Program-made: the position numbers and the translations under genes
Shown: piece after piece, positions 1 to 8,403 of the stretch
Layout of the letters: every line of letters starts with the position of its first letter
How positions within the stretch are numbered: the stretch's first letter is position 1
Source: Candidatus Poribacteria bacterium
GTDB taxonomy: Bacteria > Poribacteria > WGA-4E > WGA-3G
DNA: 64,000 bases
Reading direction: 5' to 3'
Assembly (NCBI GenBank): GCA_003635315.1
Contig: PYJD01000025.1
Location: forward strand, 39,695 to 103,694
The notes under the pieces: model-generated
The model's input: the letters and a program-made list of their open reading frames with translations, nothing else
Told to the model about the DNA's origin: nothing
Database searches by the model: none

Positions 1-468
1 GATCACGAGTATACGTTTCGGAGTGAAGTCTTTTGAAAGACTATTACGATAAAGCAGGAATTGGACAGTTGCCGAAGCAATGAGGGTGAGTATTTCTGAA
101 ATCTGCCTAAACATTTCTGGCAGTTTAGCAGGTTCTGTGTGAAGTGTCAATAAAGTAAGAAGAATACATAATCTTGTAGGTGGCAACTTAGGTTATTAAT
201 AGGGTTATTCAGATTTAAGATTCTTTAACTGGTGCTTATCGCTTAATGGTATATCGTAGGGCAGGTTCCCTCCCCCGTCATACCTCATACCCTAAGAAGG
301 ATTGTTCATTTTGTGTACTGCTTGTCGTGACTAAATGTCTTCTATCGGACGGGGAGACTCCGTCCCTACGAAAACTATTGTAAAAAATTGATTCCGATAT
401 ACCGACAACAAAATAGTCCTATTATCAAGAGGACTTATCATGGAAATGCGTGACTCTGGGTAGTATCA
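1..468. other. Intergenic region with a palindromic repeat
   Basis: No gene is supported here. Reading frames entering from the left edge close within about 50 bases, so at most the last few codons of an upstream gene could be present. Around 255-375 there are two pieces of the palindromic 'GTAGGG...' repeat that is scattered through the window, including GGACGGGGAGACTCCGTCCC near 347-366, which folds back on itself. Confidence 0.5.
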
Positions 469-1482
469 CTAATCACTACGTTTGAGTTGTCCCCATTGTA
501 TTGAAAGTTTACCGTTAGGCATTACGTCTAATGCTACATCGTCTATCCAATCTACATAACTTCCTACTAAACCATCTATGAGTTTAGTAAATTTTTTATC
601 ACCAATACGGTACCGAAAAATACATCTTGTGTTGGTCTCACGGTCCCTTACAGAAAAAATAATCTCATGTCCAGGTGATATCCAACACATTTTACTGATT
701 TGATACCGTATGGGTATTGGGATAATGAGTTGAATCTCTTTTGTAAATACATTATAAATCACAAGTCGTTCTGCTACTACTATCCGTTTTCTATTGATAA
801 GTTCATATTCAACTTCAGCATATAGAATTGTATCACCATCTGGGGACCATTTTGGACAGTATTTGTAAATACCATCAGCAGGTATAAGATGCTTCTGATT
901 CCTCCCATCAGCATCCATTGTATAGATTGTTCTTCCAACTCCTGGAACTGCTTGTTGATAAGTAATTTGTTTTCCATTTGGAGACCAATCTGGGGCAGCA
1001 GATAAGCCCCCTAATAATGCATTGTGAGTTAGTTGTTCTACATCCAAACTTGCAACATCTATTTTGAATATATCAATCTTACCGGATCGAGTGCTGACAA
1101 AAGCGATGAATCTTCCATCTGGTGACCATGTTAGATCTCCACCATCTTGTTTCGGGTGATCAGTGAGTCTAAGTTCGAAAGTTCCGTTTATAGCTTTAAT
1201 AAATAGATCGGTTTGTCTAACCGTAGTCAGAGCGATATCAAGATCTCTTGCAAAAGCAATAGCTTTTCCATTGGGAGCCCACATTGGACTTGTTTCAGAA
1301 TAAGGAGTATCTGTAAGTTTTCGGATATCACTCCCATCATCGTTCATCATAAAGATATTATAGTCCCAATCTTTCCCAGGGGTAAAAGTGGTTCCGAGTG
1401 TAGAGTCAAAAAGTATCTTTGCAGATACAAGCGAGGTAAGTAAGAATAAACACAAACAACTGATAAGATATTTCGCTATCAT
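469..1482 (-). CDS. Secreted TolB-like beta-propeller protein
   Basis: A 337-residue protein with a clear signal peptide (residues 1-21, hydrophobic, ending LVSA). It is followed by TolB/PD40-type repeats: recurring 'WSPDGRFIAFVS', 'WSPNGKQITY' and 'WSPDGDTILYAE' blades between about residues 30 and 270. These build a six- or seven-bladed propeller in the periplasm or outside the cell. The start is supported by an AAAGGAG ribosome site seven bases upstream. TolB itself is longer and has an N-terminal domain that is absent here, so this is a relative rather than the Tol-Pal component. The C-terminus ends KLSIQWGQLKRSD, a motif shared with two LamG proteins at 12.6 and 13.9 kb. Ligand and role are unknown. 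Confidence 0.85.
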   Translation of the reverse strand: MIAKYLISCLCLFLLTSLVSAKILFDSTLGTTFTPGKDWDYNIFMMNDDGSDIRKLTDTPYSETSPMWAPNGKAIAFARDLDIALTTVRQTDLFIKAINGTFELRLTDHPKQDGGDLTWSPDGRFIAFVSTRSGKIDIFKIDVASLDVEQLTHNALLGGLSAAPDWSPNGKQITYQQAVPGVGRTIYTMDADGRNQKHLIPADGIYKYCPKWSPDGDTILYAEVEYELINRKRIVVAERLVIYNVFTKEIQLIIPIPIRYQISKMCWISPGHEIIFSVRDRETNTRCIFRYRIGDKKFTKLIDGLVGSYVDWIDDVALDVMPNGKLSIQWGQLKRSD

Positions 1483-1569
1483 CAGATTCTCCTTTCGCTG
1501 TCATCACATTTCCCTATTTATCATAGGACTTAGGCAAATTCCTTCCTTTCCTGCAGAATTGGAATGCAG

Positions 1570-1605
1570 GTAGGATGGAAGTGTGGATGGCGTGTTCCAT
1601 CCTAC
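1570..1605. repeat. Perfect-arm hairpin GTAGGATGGAA / TTCCATCCTAC
   Basis: An 11-bp inverted repeat around a 14-base loop, upstream of the minus-strand TolB-like gene. The arm GTAGGATGGAA is the same phrase used as the unit head of the tandem array at 10.4 kb. It is not followed by a T-run, so it is a dispersed palindrome rather than an obvious terminator. Confidence 0.7.
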
Positions 1606-1659
1606 CCTGTATTCCATCCTTTCATACGAATACTCTCTTTCTGTGTAAGTCCTGTTGAT

Positions 1660-2028
1660 TATGGTAGATTATACAATTAATTCCACATACTGTCTTGTAG
1701 GCAGGGAATGCCCAATAAGGTATTCATACCCACCGAATTCCATACGCGGATTCGGCGTTGATTTGGACGAATTCCATACGCGGATTCGGCGTTGATTTGG
1801 GTGAATGCTAAACAGCATTCATACCCACCGAATTCCACACGCGGATTCGGTGTTGATTTTGGGGAATGTCTAAATGACATTCATACCGTTGATTCCTTGA
1901 TTTGAATTCAGATTCCCGATTATGAAAGGGTTTGATCGCGATTCGGAGATCGTTCCCGACGAATACCAAAAGCGTATTCGACGTTGATTCACAAGTAAGG
2001 TGTGTATTTATGTCAATATTTCACCATA
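1660..2028. repeat. MITE-like element, family 2, long cargo
   Basis: The ends are imperfect inverted repeats: TATGGTAGATTATACAATTA on the left, and on the right a sequence whose complement begins TATGGTGAAATATTGACATA. The same two ends occur at 48122-48258, there enclosing only about 60 bases. In this 369-bp copy the interior holds several palindromes of the type GAATGCTAAACAGCATTC and GAATGTCTAAATGACATTC, plus repeated CCGAATTCCATACGCGGATT blocks. That interior block also occurs inside an element of a different family at 58.5 kb. Open frames inside it are by-products of the repeats. Confidence 0.7.
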
Positions 2029-2083
2029 TAGGAAATTCGTCATTCACAGTAATTGTATAAATAGTACCGTAAGTTGGTTGTAT

Positions 2084-2446
2084 TTACCATTCAAAAGTTA
2101 TTGAGTCCGAATATAGTTCCCATGTATCCGAGCCTTTTCCACTGGTTACTACAAGTCGGGTATACCCGCCAACCTCATACCATTCTCCATCTCTTAGATC
2201 GTAATTAGGAAGGTGATGATTTTGAAAACCTGAATCAGAGGAATGGTAATCAGGCCAATTGTTATCATCTTCATCAATCGGATCTAAGAGACCACTACCC
2301 ACACCTTTACTCTCATCAATATTTTCTCCTGCTTTTTTCGCCGCATTATCATATTCTGATAACCATTGTTTATACTCGTATTCGTAATTACAACTTTTAG
2401 CTTCATCAAAGTTATAGACGTCATAGCTATGATCTGTTATAGACAT
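2084..2446 (-). CDS. Hypothetical acidic protein, 120 aa
   Basis: A 120-residue acidic protein, rich in Asp, Glu, Tyr and Asn, with no signal peptide or membrane segment and no family I recognise. The composition is protein-like rather than repeat-derived, and the frame ends just outside the family-2 element at 1660-2028. The ribosome site is weak (GGA about eleven bases before ATG). It has no operon partner: its neighbours are an element on one side and a divergent AlkC-like gene on the other. It may be a real orphan gene or a chance frame. Confidence 0.45.
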   Translation of the reverse strand: MSITDHSYDVYNFDEAKSCNYEYEYKQWLSEYDNAAKKAGENIDESKGVGSGLLDPIDEDDNNWPDYHSSDSGFQNHHLPNYDLRDGEWYEVGGYTRLVVTSGKGSDTWELYSDSITFEW

Positions 2447-2745
2447 AGTACGGATTCCATTGAACCAATATAGATATGGGTTAACACTCTATTGGTTTCG
2501 TACCTCAACCCAACCTAAAAGAAGGGCACTTGGCGAAGCATTTGCATTTTGTGGAACATTGATAAACAGGAAGAGAATGATTATGGTAATTAACTCTTAT
2601 CATCCCTTTTCAACCGTTGACATACGGCAAAAGGATATGCTATCATTCTCCGATAGGTGGTGTAGATGTATCTAAACTACATCTAATTATGTTATATCTT
2701 ACAACAACGACAGAATACATTTGAAACGTTTCAAGGATATAACCA

Positions 2746-3918
2746 GTGAGTCCGATAGCACAAAAGACACTTTTCGATCTAACCCAAGATGGTTTAGTCA
2801 TTGGGAATAAACTTAAACCTTTATATCCTGAGTTTGATGTTTCTGCTTTTGTATCCGATGTACGTAAAGAGATGCAGAATCAGACAATCTACAACGTAAC
2901 AAATGCTATCGGCAAAGTCTTACGCCATCACCTACCTCAGAACTATCCTGAAGCACTCTCCATTCTGATGGAGTATGTTAAAATAGAATCCCCAAAAACT
3001 CCCAGTAAAAACCCAACTCCCGAATTAGAACTAAGTCTACGACCTATATCTCATTTCCTGAGTTTATACGGTCTTGAAGATATTACGACATCTTTGAATG
3101 CATTTGGTGAACTCTCAAAATACCGATGTACCCGTGGTGGTCAAATCCGTGAGTTCATAATACAACATCCTGATGAATGCTTCCGACAATTCGGAGTATG
3201 GGCAAAAAATGAGAATCCCAATCTACGATTGTTCGTTGCAGCTGCGCTCTCTATGCGGGGTACATGGCAAAAATGGTTGCGTCCATATATTTCTGATCCA
3301 CAACCCATATTAAACATATTAGACCAACTCTATACCGATCCTGATGAACGTGTTCGAGAACATGTTGCCAAGGATATGCGGGATATCATCAAGGAATTTC
3401 CTGAAATAGGATACAATACCTTAAAGCAGTGGAGTCATGGTAGTAGCAGTAAAGAAACCCAAAAACTGCTACGTCAAGCACTCAAGTATCAGTTAAAGAT
3501 TGGCGATGAACGTGCCTATAAATTATTGGATTTAGAAGTTCCATCAAAGTTAGGAAAACCAAATATAAAACCCATTGCTTTAAAGTGTAAACAGAATCCG
3601 CATCCGATTAACGAACCATTTCAGTTTTACTTTAGTTATACAAACGAATCTGAGGATGACCAATCCATCCTCACGTATTATATAATATGCTATAAACGAC
3701 TTACCGGACATATCACCCGCAAACGGTATCGTTTAAGTCAACGGAAGTTGAAACCGAAGCAACAAGTTGACTATGAAAAGTCTCTTTTTCCATTACCATC
3801 ATTAAAACAATACCATGATGGGAAAGCAGGTCTTGGTTGGCACCGTTTGGAACTTGAGATAAATGGTGAAGTGATTGATGGGGTTGATTTTCATGTTGTT
3901 GCTCCAATAAAAAGATGA
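2746..3918 (+). CDS. AlkC-like DNA alkylation repair protein (HEAT-like)
   Basis: A 390-residue protein starting at GTG with an AAGGAT site upstream. Residues about 20-255 form helical HEAT-like repeats of the AlkC/AlkD DNA glycosylase group. Visible markers are the N-terminal 'KLKPLYPEFDVSAFV' segment, 'NPNLRLFVAAALSMRGTWQKW' with arginines and tryptophans typical of the DNA-facing surface, and 'DPDERVREHVAKDMRDI'. Residues about 270-390 are predicted beta-rich, which fits the Ig-like C-terminal domain known in AlkC but not AlkD. The family removes N3-methyladenine and related cationic lesions. AlkC-type is favoured because of the C-terminal domain and the length. The gene stands alone on the plus strand. 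Confidence 0.75.
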   Translation: MSPIAQKTLFDLTQDGLVIGNKLKPLYPEFDVSAFVSDVRKEMQNQTIYNVTNAIGKVLRHHLPQNYPEALSILMEYVKIESPKTPSKNPTPELELSLRPISHFLSLYGLEDITTSLNAFGELSKYRCTRGGQIREFIIQHPDECFRQFGVWAKNENPNLRLFVAAALSMRGTWQKWLRPYISDPQPILNILDQLYTDPDERVREHVAKDMRDIIKEFPEIGYNTLKQWSHGSSSKETQKLLRQALKYQLKIGDERAYKLLDLEVPSKLGKPNIKPIALKCKQNPHPINEPFQFYFSYTNESEDDQSILTYYIICYKRLTGHITRKRYRLSQRKLKPKQQVDYEKSLFPLPSLKQYHDGKAGLGWHRLELEINGEVIDGVDFHVVAPIKR

Positions 3919-3970
3919 ACTGTGTAGTATCTATCTAATCCTCAAATAACACTTATAGGAAATAACAGAT

Positions 3971-4699
3971 ATGACAGGTGAAGAAAAGTTTCAAGTAGAT
4001 CTTGAAGGTTATCTCATTATAAAAAACGTACTAAATGACGATGAAGTTCAAGAGATGAATGCATTTATCGATAAAGGTGAAACAAATGGTCCACCAAGTC
4101 TATGGGGTGAACCGTTTAAACGACTAATTGATCATCCGATAATACTTCCATACCTGATAGAATTATTGGGACCGCATGTCCGTCTTGACCACGATTATTC
4201 ACTTTTTATGAACGAAGGTGAAAAACGTGGTAGATTACACGGCGGTGAAGATGGTGGACGGGCAGGTGGAACTGTTGGTGATCATTGGTATAAATATCGG
4301 GATGGTGTGATGCGAAATGGATTGTGTGTAATGACATACAACCTTACAGACGCACCAGATGGAGCTGGTGGATTTGCTTGTATACCTGCAAGCCATAAGA
4401 GCAATTTCGCCCCAGAGATTCCCACTGATGTACGTCAATTTGAACGTCCTGCACATTATGTCGTCCAACCACCACTCGAAGCAGGGGATGTGCTGTTTTT
4501 CACCGAAGCACTGATCCATGGAACTATGCCGTGGAAAGCAAAACATCAGAGACGTGCATTACTTTACAAGTATAGTCCTGGACATTCAGCATGGTCGGGA
4601 AATTATTATGACATGAGTAAATATAATAATCTCACAGAACAACAGAAACGATTGATGATGGCACCATCAATTGGCAGAAGACCGAGTGTTTTAGAATAA
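3971..4699 (+). CDS. PhyH-family Fe(II)/2-oxoglutarate dioxygenase, copy 1
   Basis: A 242-residue member of the phytanoyl-CoA dioxygenase (PhyH) family of non-haem iron, 2-oxoglutarate-dependent oxygenases. The N-terminal 'FQVDLEGYLIIKNVL' is the usual opening. The likely metal ligands are His in 'RLHGGEDGG' with a nearby acidic residue, and the distal His in 'EALIHGTMPW'. The following 'QRRALLYKYSPGHSAWS' should supply the arginine that binds 2-oxoglutarate. The first ligand motif is not a plain HxD, so metal binding is inferred. The product is closely similar to the next gene (first 21 residues identical), showing a tandem duplication. The substrate is unknown. Confidence 0.85.
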   Translation: MTGEEKFQVDLEGYLIIKNVLNDDEVQEMNAFIDKGETNGPPSLWGEPFKRLIDHPIILPYLIELLGPHVRLDHDYSLFMNEGEKRGRLHGGEDGGRAGGTVGDHWYKYRDGVMRNGLCVMTYNLTDAPDGAGGFACIPASHKSNFAPEIPTDVRQFERPAHYVVQPPLEAGDVLFFTEALIHGTMPWKAKHQRRALLYKYSPGHSAWSGNYYDMSKYNNLTEQQKRLMMAPSIGRRPSVLE

Positions 4700-5045
4700 C
4701 CAAGACTTACGCACATCCGAGGTAGGAGCGGTTTCATGAAGATTAAGTGATTAATTCAGTAAATTATCAACGTGCGATAAATCACACTACTACGAACCAG
4801 CCTGTTTGTAGTAGGGCAATTCATTGCCCGTCAATTACCCAAAGTATTATTTATAGTAAAGTAAATAATTAATGAGACATTTCAACGTTTACGAAGAACG
4901 TCCATCGTAGGGGCGAGGTCACCTCGCCCGATGTAAAATGTACAATTAATTCAAGAGTTTACTATAATCTTCATTAACCGGTCTGGATGTTCGTACCAAA
5001 CTTGCATAACCCTTAAAACTATAAATAAAAAAGGAATGAATTCTC
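4700..5045. other. Intergenic repeats between duplicated PhyH genes
   Basis: This gap holds a roughly 100-bp block (about 4748-4850, ending CCCAAAGTATTATTTATAGT) that is repeated downstream of the second PhyH gene at about 5900-6013. Next comes a family-1 MITE-like element at 4851-4967. The block was therefore duplicated together with the gene. A ribosome site AAGGA lies before the next ATG. Confidence 0.65.
4851..4967. repeat. MITE-like element, family 1 (117 bp)
   Basis: Inverted ends TTATAGTAAA and TTTACTATAA, with similarity extending about 30 bases inward (ATTAATGAGACATTT against the complement of AAATGTACAATTAAT). The interior carries the palindrome GGGGCGAGGTCACCTCGCCC. Other copies are at 6007-6145, 30319-30457 and 48010-48124. 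Confidence 0.7.
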
Positions 5046-5780
5046 ATGACAGGTGAAGAGAAATTTCAGGTTGACCTTGAAGGTTATCTTATAATTAAGA
5101 ATGTATTGACATCCGATGAATTGGATGAGATGAACGCATTCATTGATAATGGTGGTTTGCAAGGTCCACCAAGCCTCTGGGGTGAACCGTTTAAAAGATT
5201 GATAGACCATCCAACAATATTGCCTTATCTTATAGATCTTTTAGGACCAAATGTCCGACTTGATCACGATTATCCCATTTTCCTAAACGATGGTGAAGGA
5301 CGCGGTGGACTACACGGGGGTGAAGACGGTGGAAGACCCGGCGGGCCTGAAGGTGACCATTGGTACAAATATCGTGATGGTATCATGCGGAATGGCTTAT
5401 GTGTTATGACCTATAACTTAGCCGATGCACCAGAAGGTGCAGGTGGATTTGCATGTATTCCTGGAAGTCATAAAAGTCACTTCTTGCGTGAAATACCTTC
5501 AGAAGTACGGAGTTTTGAACGTCCTACACACTATGTAATACAACCCGCTCTTGAAGCGGGAGATGTTCTATTCTTCACGGAAGCACTTATCCATGGCACC
5601 ATGCAGTGGAAAGCGAATCATCAACGCCGTGCACTGTTGTATAAATATAGTCCTGGACATTCTGCTTGGTCAGGTAATTATTATGATATAAGCAAATACG
5701 GAGAATTGACCGAACAACAGCAACGCATGCTCTTACCTCCATCTATCGGTGGTAGACCACGTGTCATAGAGAACAATTAA
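5046..5780 (+). CDS. PhyH-family Fe(II)/2-oxoglutarate dioxygenase, copy 2
   Basis: A 244-residue paralogue of the preceding dioxygenase, matching along its whole length. It keeps the same candidate iron ligands ('GLHGGEDGG' and 'EALIHGTMQW') and the same C-terminal 'RRALLYKYSPGHSAWSGNYYD'. An AAGGA ribosome site lies upstream of the ATG. The main differences are in the loop after residue 25 ('TSDELDEMNAF') and in the C-terminal tail. The two genes may act on related substrates or simply raise dosage. Family members hydroxylate or dealkylate lipids and small metabolites; nothing here shows which. Confidence 0.85.
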   Translation: MTGEEKFQVDLEGYLIIKNVLTSDELDEMNAFIDNGGLQGPPSLWGEPFKRLIDHPTILPYLIDLLGPNVRLDHDYPIFLNDGEGRGGLHGGEDGGRPGGPEGDHWYKYRDGIMRNGLCVMTYNLADAPEGAGGFACIPGSHKSHFLREIPSEVRSFERPTHYVIQPALEAGDVLFFTEALIHGTMQWKANHQRRALLYKYSPGHSAWSGNYYDISKYGELTEQQQRMLLPPSIGGRPRVIENN

Positions 5781-6006
5781 GTGAACGAGAATTCGGGTTA
5801 AGCAATATTTGGCATGGATGGTTAAATCTGTTAAGTTTACGATTGATTAAGGATTCGGCGTTGATTTGTCCGAATTCCCAGTGAATGTCTTATGAAGATT
5901 AATTTATTCATTCTGAAATTTCTCAACGGGTGATAAAACGTTTTACTACGAACCAAGCTGTTTGTAGTAGGGCAATTCATTGCCCGTTAATTACCCAAAG
6001 TATTAT

Positions 6007-6145
6007 TTATAGTGAACATAGAAAATAATAACACAAAATCCCTGTAGGAGCGATCTCCGAATCGCGATTTAACTCAGTGATAGTCGCGAATCGGAGTTCC
6101 CTCCTACATTTCAAAATGTTCCATTAATTCAAAAGGTTACTATAA
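6007..6145. repeat. MITE-like element, family 1 (139 bp, alternative cargo)
   Basis: It has the same ends as the 4851-4967 element and sits at the equivalent place after the duplicated PhyH gene. The interior is different: a long imperfect palindrome with arms TGTAGGAGCGATCTCCGAAT and ATCGGAGTTCCCTCCTACA. The copy at 30319-30457 has the same length and cargo. Confidence 0.7.
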
Positions 6146-6238
6146 TCTCCATATGGCATTCATACCCGACGAATTCCAAAAGCGGATTCGGCATTGATTC
6201 CTTGATTTGGAATTACGGAATAATGTTATTTTATCAAT

Positions 6239-6253
6239 TAGAAATGGTATTAG
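6239..6253 (+). promoter_or_regulatory. Family-3 right end with outward -10-like motif
   Basis: TTAGAAATGGTATTAG matches the right terminus of the family-3 elements. It includes TGG followed by TATTAG, a weak extended -10, 22 bases before the ankyrin gene's ATG. No left end was identified for this copy. Confidence 0.4.
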
Positions 6254-6274
6254 TAGTGGAACAAAGGAATCTTT

Positions 6275-7441
6275 ATGTCCAAGATAGAATTAACTGGAAA
6301 AGAGAGCGATTTTCTAAAAATAGTTGTTGCTGCAGCAGGACGCGGTGATATTGAAGGTGTCAGTCAGTTATTGAATGATAAACCCGAATGGATTCACACC
6401 ATCGGTTCACACGGAAGGACAATGCTCTGGGAAGCAGCCTATCGTGGAAAGTTGGAGATGGTGGAATTTCTGTTATCCCACGGGGCAGACATGAATTTAC
6501 CGGGGTGTCATCTCAGCCAACATGATATTGAGATTACACCGTACTGTGTAGCACGGCATGAAGGACGAGATGATGTGGCGGAATACCTGTTGGAAATGGG
6601 TGCTAAAGTTGACATACAAACAGCAGCCTATTTAGGTGATTTTGATACCGCCAAAACATTAATTGAACAAGACCCTGAAATCGTAAATAACGGATATCTA
6701 CAATCTGTCTGGTTTCCTTCCGGCAACCCGAATACCGTTGAACATCACTATACAGAATGGGCTACGCCTCTCTGCTATGCCATCGTCGGTGGGAACATTG
6801 AGATCGTGAAATTGCTAATTTCCAAAGGGGCGAAAATTGAACCCTATAGTGAACTTCTACTTGATCATGCTGTCTCGGATAATCGCGTTGATCTTGTAGA
6901 ATTGTTAGTTGAAAATGGTGCTGATCCAAGCAAAGCACCAAGGAAAGTCGATGATAACTCTGAAATGAGTCAGTTGCTAAAGTCATACGGAAATACACCA
7001 GCTGACATCAATGCTTTAGATAAGATGGGGTGGCCACGAATCGTATATGTCTGTCGTGGAGATAAGGGTGAACATCCAGAAGAGGTCGTAAGGTTATTAG
7101 GACTTGGTGCTAATATTGACGTTCGAAGTAGTAAAGGAAAATCCGCATTACACTGTGCAGCTAAAGCAGGATTCCTCAAAGTTATTGATCTCCTCATTGA
7201 GAAAGGGGCAAAGATTGATGCTATGGATAATAAAGGTGAAACGCCTTTGGTTGAAGCAATTCGATCAACGATAAAAAATCGGGAAAAACTCCATCAAGCA
7301 ATGGAGGTATTACTCAAAAAGGGAGCGGATCCAAATATAAAGAATAAGAGTGCCAAGTCCCCGTTACAAATTGCACAACAGAAGAGAAGAGAAGATACCG
7401 GTGAAATTGTGACTTTGTTAAAACAGCATGGTGCAGTTTAA
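6275..7441 (+). CDS. Ankyrin-repeat protein
   Basis: A 388-residue cytoplasmic protein made almost entirely of ankyrin repeats. Examples are 'GRTMLWEAAYRGKLEMVEFLLSHGADMN' (about 48-75), 'ATPLCYAIVGGNIEIVKLLISKGAKI', 'KSALHCAAKAGFLKVIDLLIEKGAKID' and 'KGETPLVEAIRS...VLLKKGADPN'. No signal peptide, membrane segment or enzymatic domain is visible, so a protein-binding role is all that can be inferred. An AAAGGAA ribosome site lies seven bases before ATG. The gene stands alone between repeat clusters. Confidence 0.85.
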   Translation: MSKIELTGKESDFLKIVVAAAGRGDIEGVSQLLNDKPEWIHTIGSHGRTMLWEAAYRGKLEMVEFLLSHGADMNLPGCHLSQHDIEITPYCVARHEGRDDVAEYLLEMGAKVDIQTAAYLGDFDTAKTLIEQDPEIVNNGYLQSVWFPSGNPNTVEHHYTEWATPLCYAIVGGNIEIVKLLISKGAKIEPYSELLLDHAVSDNRVDLVELLVENGADPSKAPRKVDDNSEMSQLLKSYGNTPADINALDKMGWPRIVYVCRGDKGEHPEEVVRLLGLGANIDVRSSKGKSALHCAAKAGFLKVIDLLIEKGAKIDAMDNKGETPLVEAIRSTIKNREKLHQAMEVLLKKGADPNIKNKSAKSPLQIAQQKRREDTGEIVTLLKQHGAV

Positions 7442-7573
7442 TATTACGACACCGAAATTGGATGTCTATAAGTTTATCATATTTTTTGATGTTTAGGTCT
7501 TCATTTATAATCATTCTTAACATTTGTTAGATATTCAAGGTATTTTGATCGTGTTTATATTCTCTACGACTAT

Positions 7574-8260
7574 CTATATGTAACCTAATTTAAAATAAGC
7601 CTTTCCTAACTTTGCTAACGCATTGCTCTTTAACTGACTCACCCGTCCTTCTGACATGCCAAGTGTTTCTGCGATCTCAACCCCATTTAACTCCTCAAAG
7701 AACTTCAGTTTTATTACACGACGTTCCAATTCTGAAAGTTCCAACAATAGATGTGGTAGGTTTTTGCAGAGTGTTTCTACTTCGAGTTGTCTGATGACTG
7801 TATCCGCTATATTTTCAATTCCACACGCTTCCTGCATCAAACTAAGAAGTAATGGATTATCATTGTCATCAGTATCAGTATGCCAACACGTGTCATGTGG
7901 ATAGGGTATACATTGTAACAATTTTGTTCGTTCCTGCCACAAGCGTGTACAGACACGCGCCTTTATAAACGTTGTGAAACTCGCACCACTTGGATGATTA
8001 GGATCATACTTCGGTGCTTCTTCTATGATCGCAAAAAACGCGATTTGACGGAAATCCTCCATATAACTCCGCAAGTATGAACTCTGTCCTTGAACACATG
8101 AGACACAATCATCAACAGATCCCTTCGCTGTCATCAGATCTGCAGGATCAATACTAAACGGACATTTACCCCTGTTATGCGGTCCTCTATTGAACTTCAT
8201 GCATTTACACCCTAAATATAATTTGTGGGAATGTGAATGTTTCAAACGAATAAAAAACAT
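7574..8260 (-). CDS. Sigma-70 family RNA polymerase sigma factor with Cys-rich N-terminus
   Basis: A 228-residue protein. The C-terminus has a typical region 4 helix-turn-helix ('LSELERRVIKLKFFEELNGVEIAETLGMSEGRVSQLKSNAL', about 180-222). The middle ('FRQIAFFAIIEEAPKYDPNHPSGASFTTFIKARVCTRLWQER') fits region 2. The N-terminus carries cysteines at CKC, GKC and CVSC, spread over about residues 18-60, which could bind zinc. An internal start (MKFNRG, base 8200) is possible but would remove two of these cysteines. The gene is divergent from the membrane protein at 8404, a likely target. Promoter specificity is unknown. Confidence 0.8.
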   Translation of the reverse strand: MFFIRLKHSHSHKLYLGCKCMKFNRGPHNRGKCPFSIDPADLMTAKGSVDDCVSCVQGQSSYLRSYMEDFRQIAFFAIIEEAPKYDPNHPSGASFTTFIKARVCTRLWQERTKLLQCIPYPHDTCWHTDTDDNDNPLLLSLMQEACGIENIADTVIRQLEVETLCKNLPHLLLELSELERRVIKLKFFEELNGVEIAETLGMSEGRVSQLKSNALAKLGKAYFKLGYI

Positions 8261-8403
8261 AACTGTACATGCTTCTATTAATTATATCACTTTAAAAGAA
8301 AATTCTTTAGTACTTTTTTGCACTCTAAAAAAATGCTAAAGGTTTTCTTCTGAAACCTATGTAACTTAATATAAGCAACTTTACCGAAAAGGTAGGAGAT
8401 ATC

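Larger units (their letters stand above)
5781..6274. other. Intergenic repeat cluster before the ankyrin gene
   Basis: It contains CCGAATTCC/GGATTCGGCGTTGATT fragments (5850-5880 and 6160-6220), the duplicated block ending at 6006, the family-1 element 6007-6145, and a family-3 right end (TTAGAAATGGTAT, 6239-6250) just upstream of the next gene. No coding sequence is seen. Confidence 0.65.

Noticed and set aside
1677..1880. 67-codon minus-strand frame
   Set aside because: It lies wholly inside the family-2 element and reads its palindromes.
2460..2675. 71-codon plus-strand frame with 'FRTSTQPKRRALGEAFAF'
   Set aside because: The region contains degenerate palindromic repeat sequence (GGTTTCGTACCTCAACCCAACC-like), there is no good ribosome site, and the frame has no recognised match.
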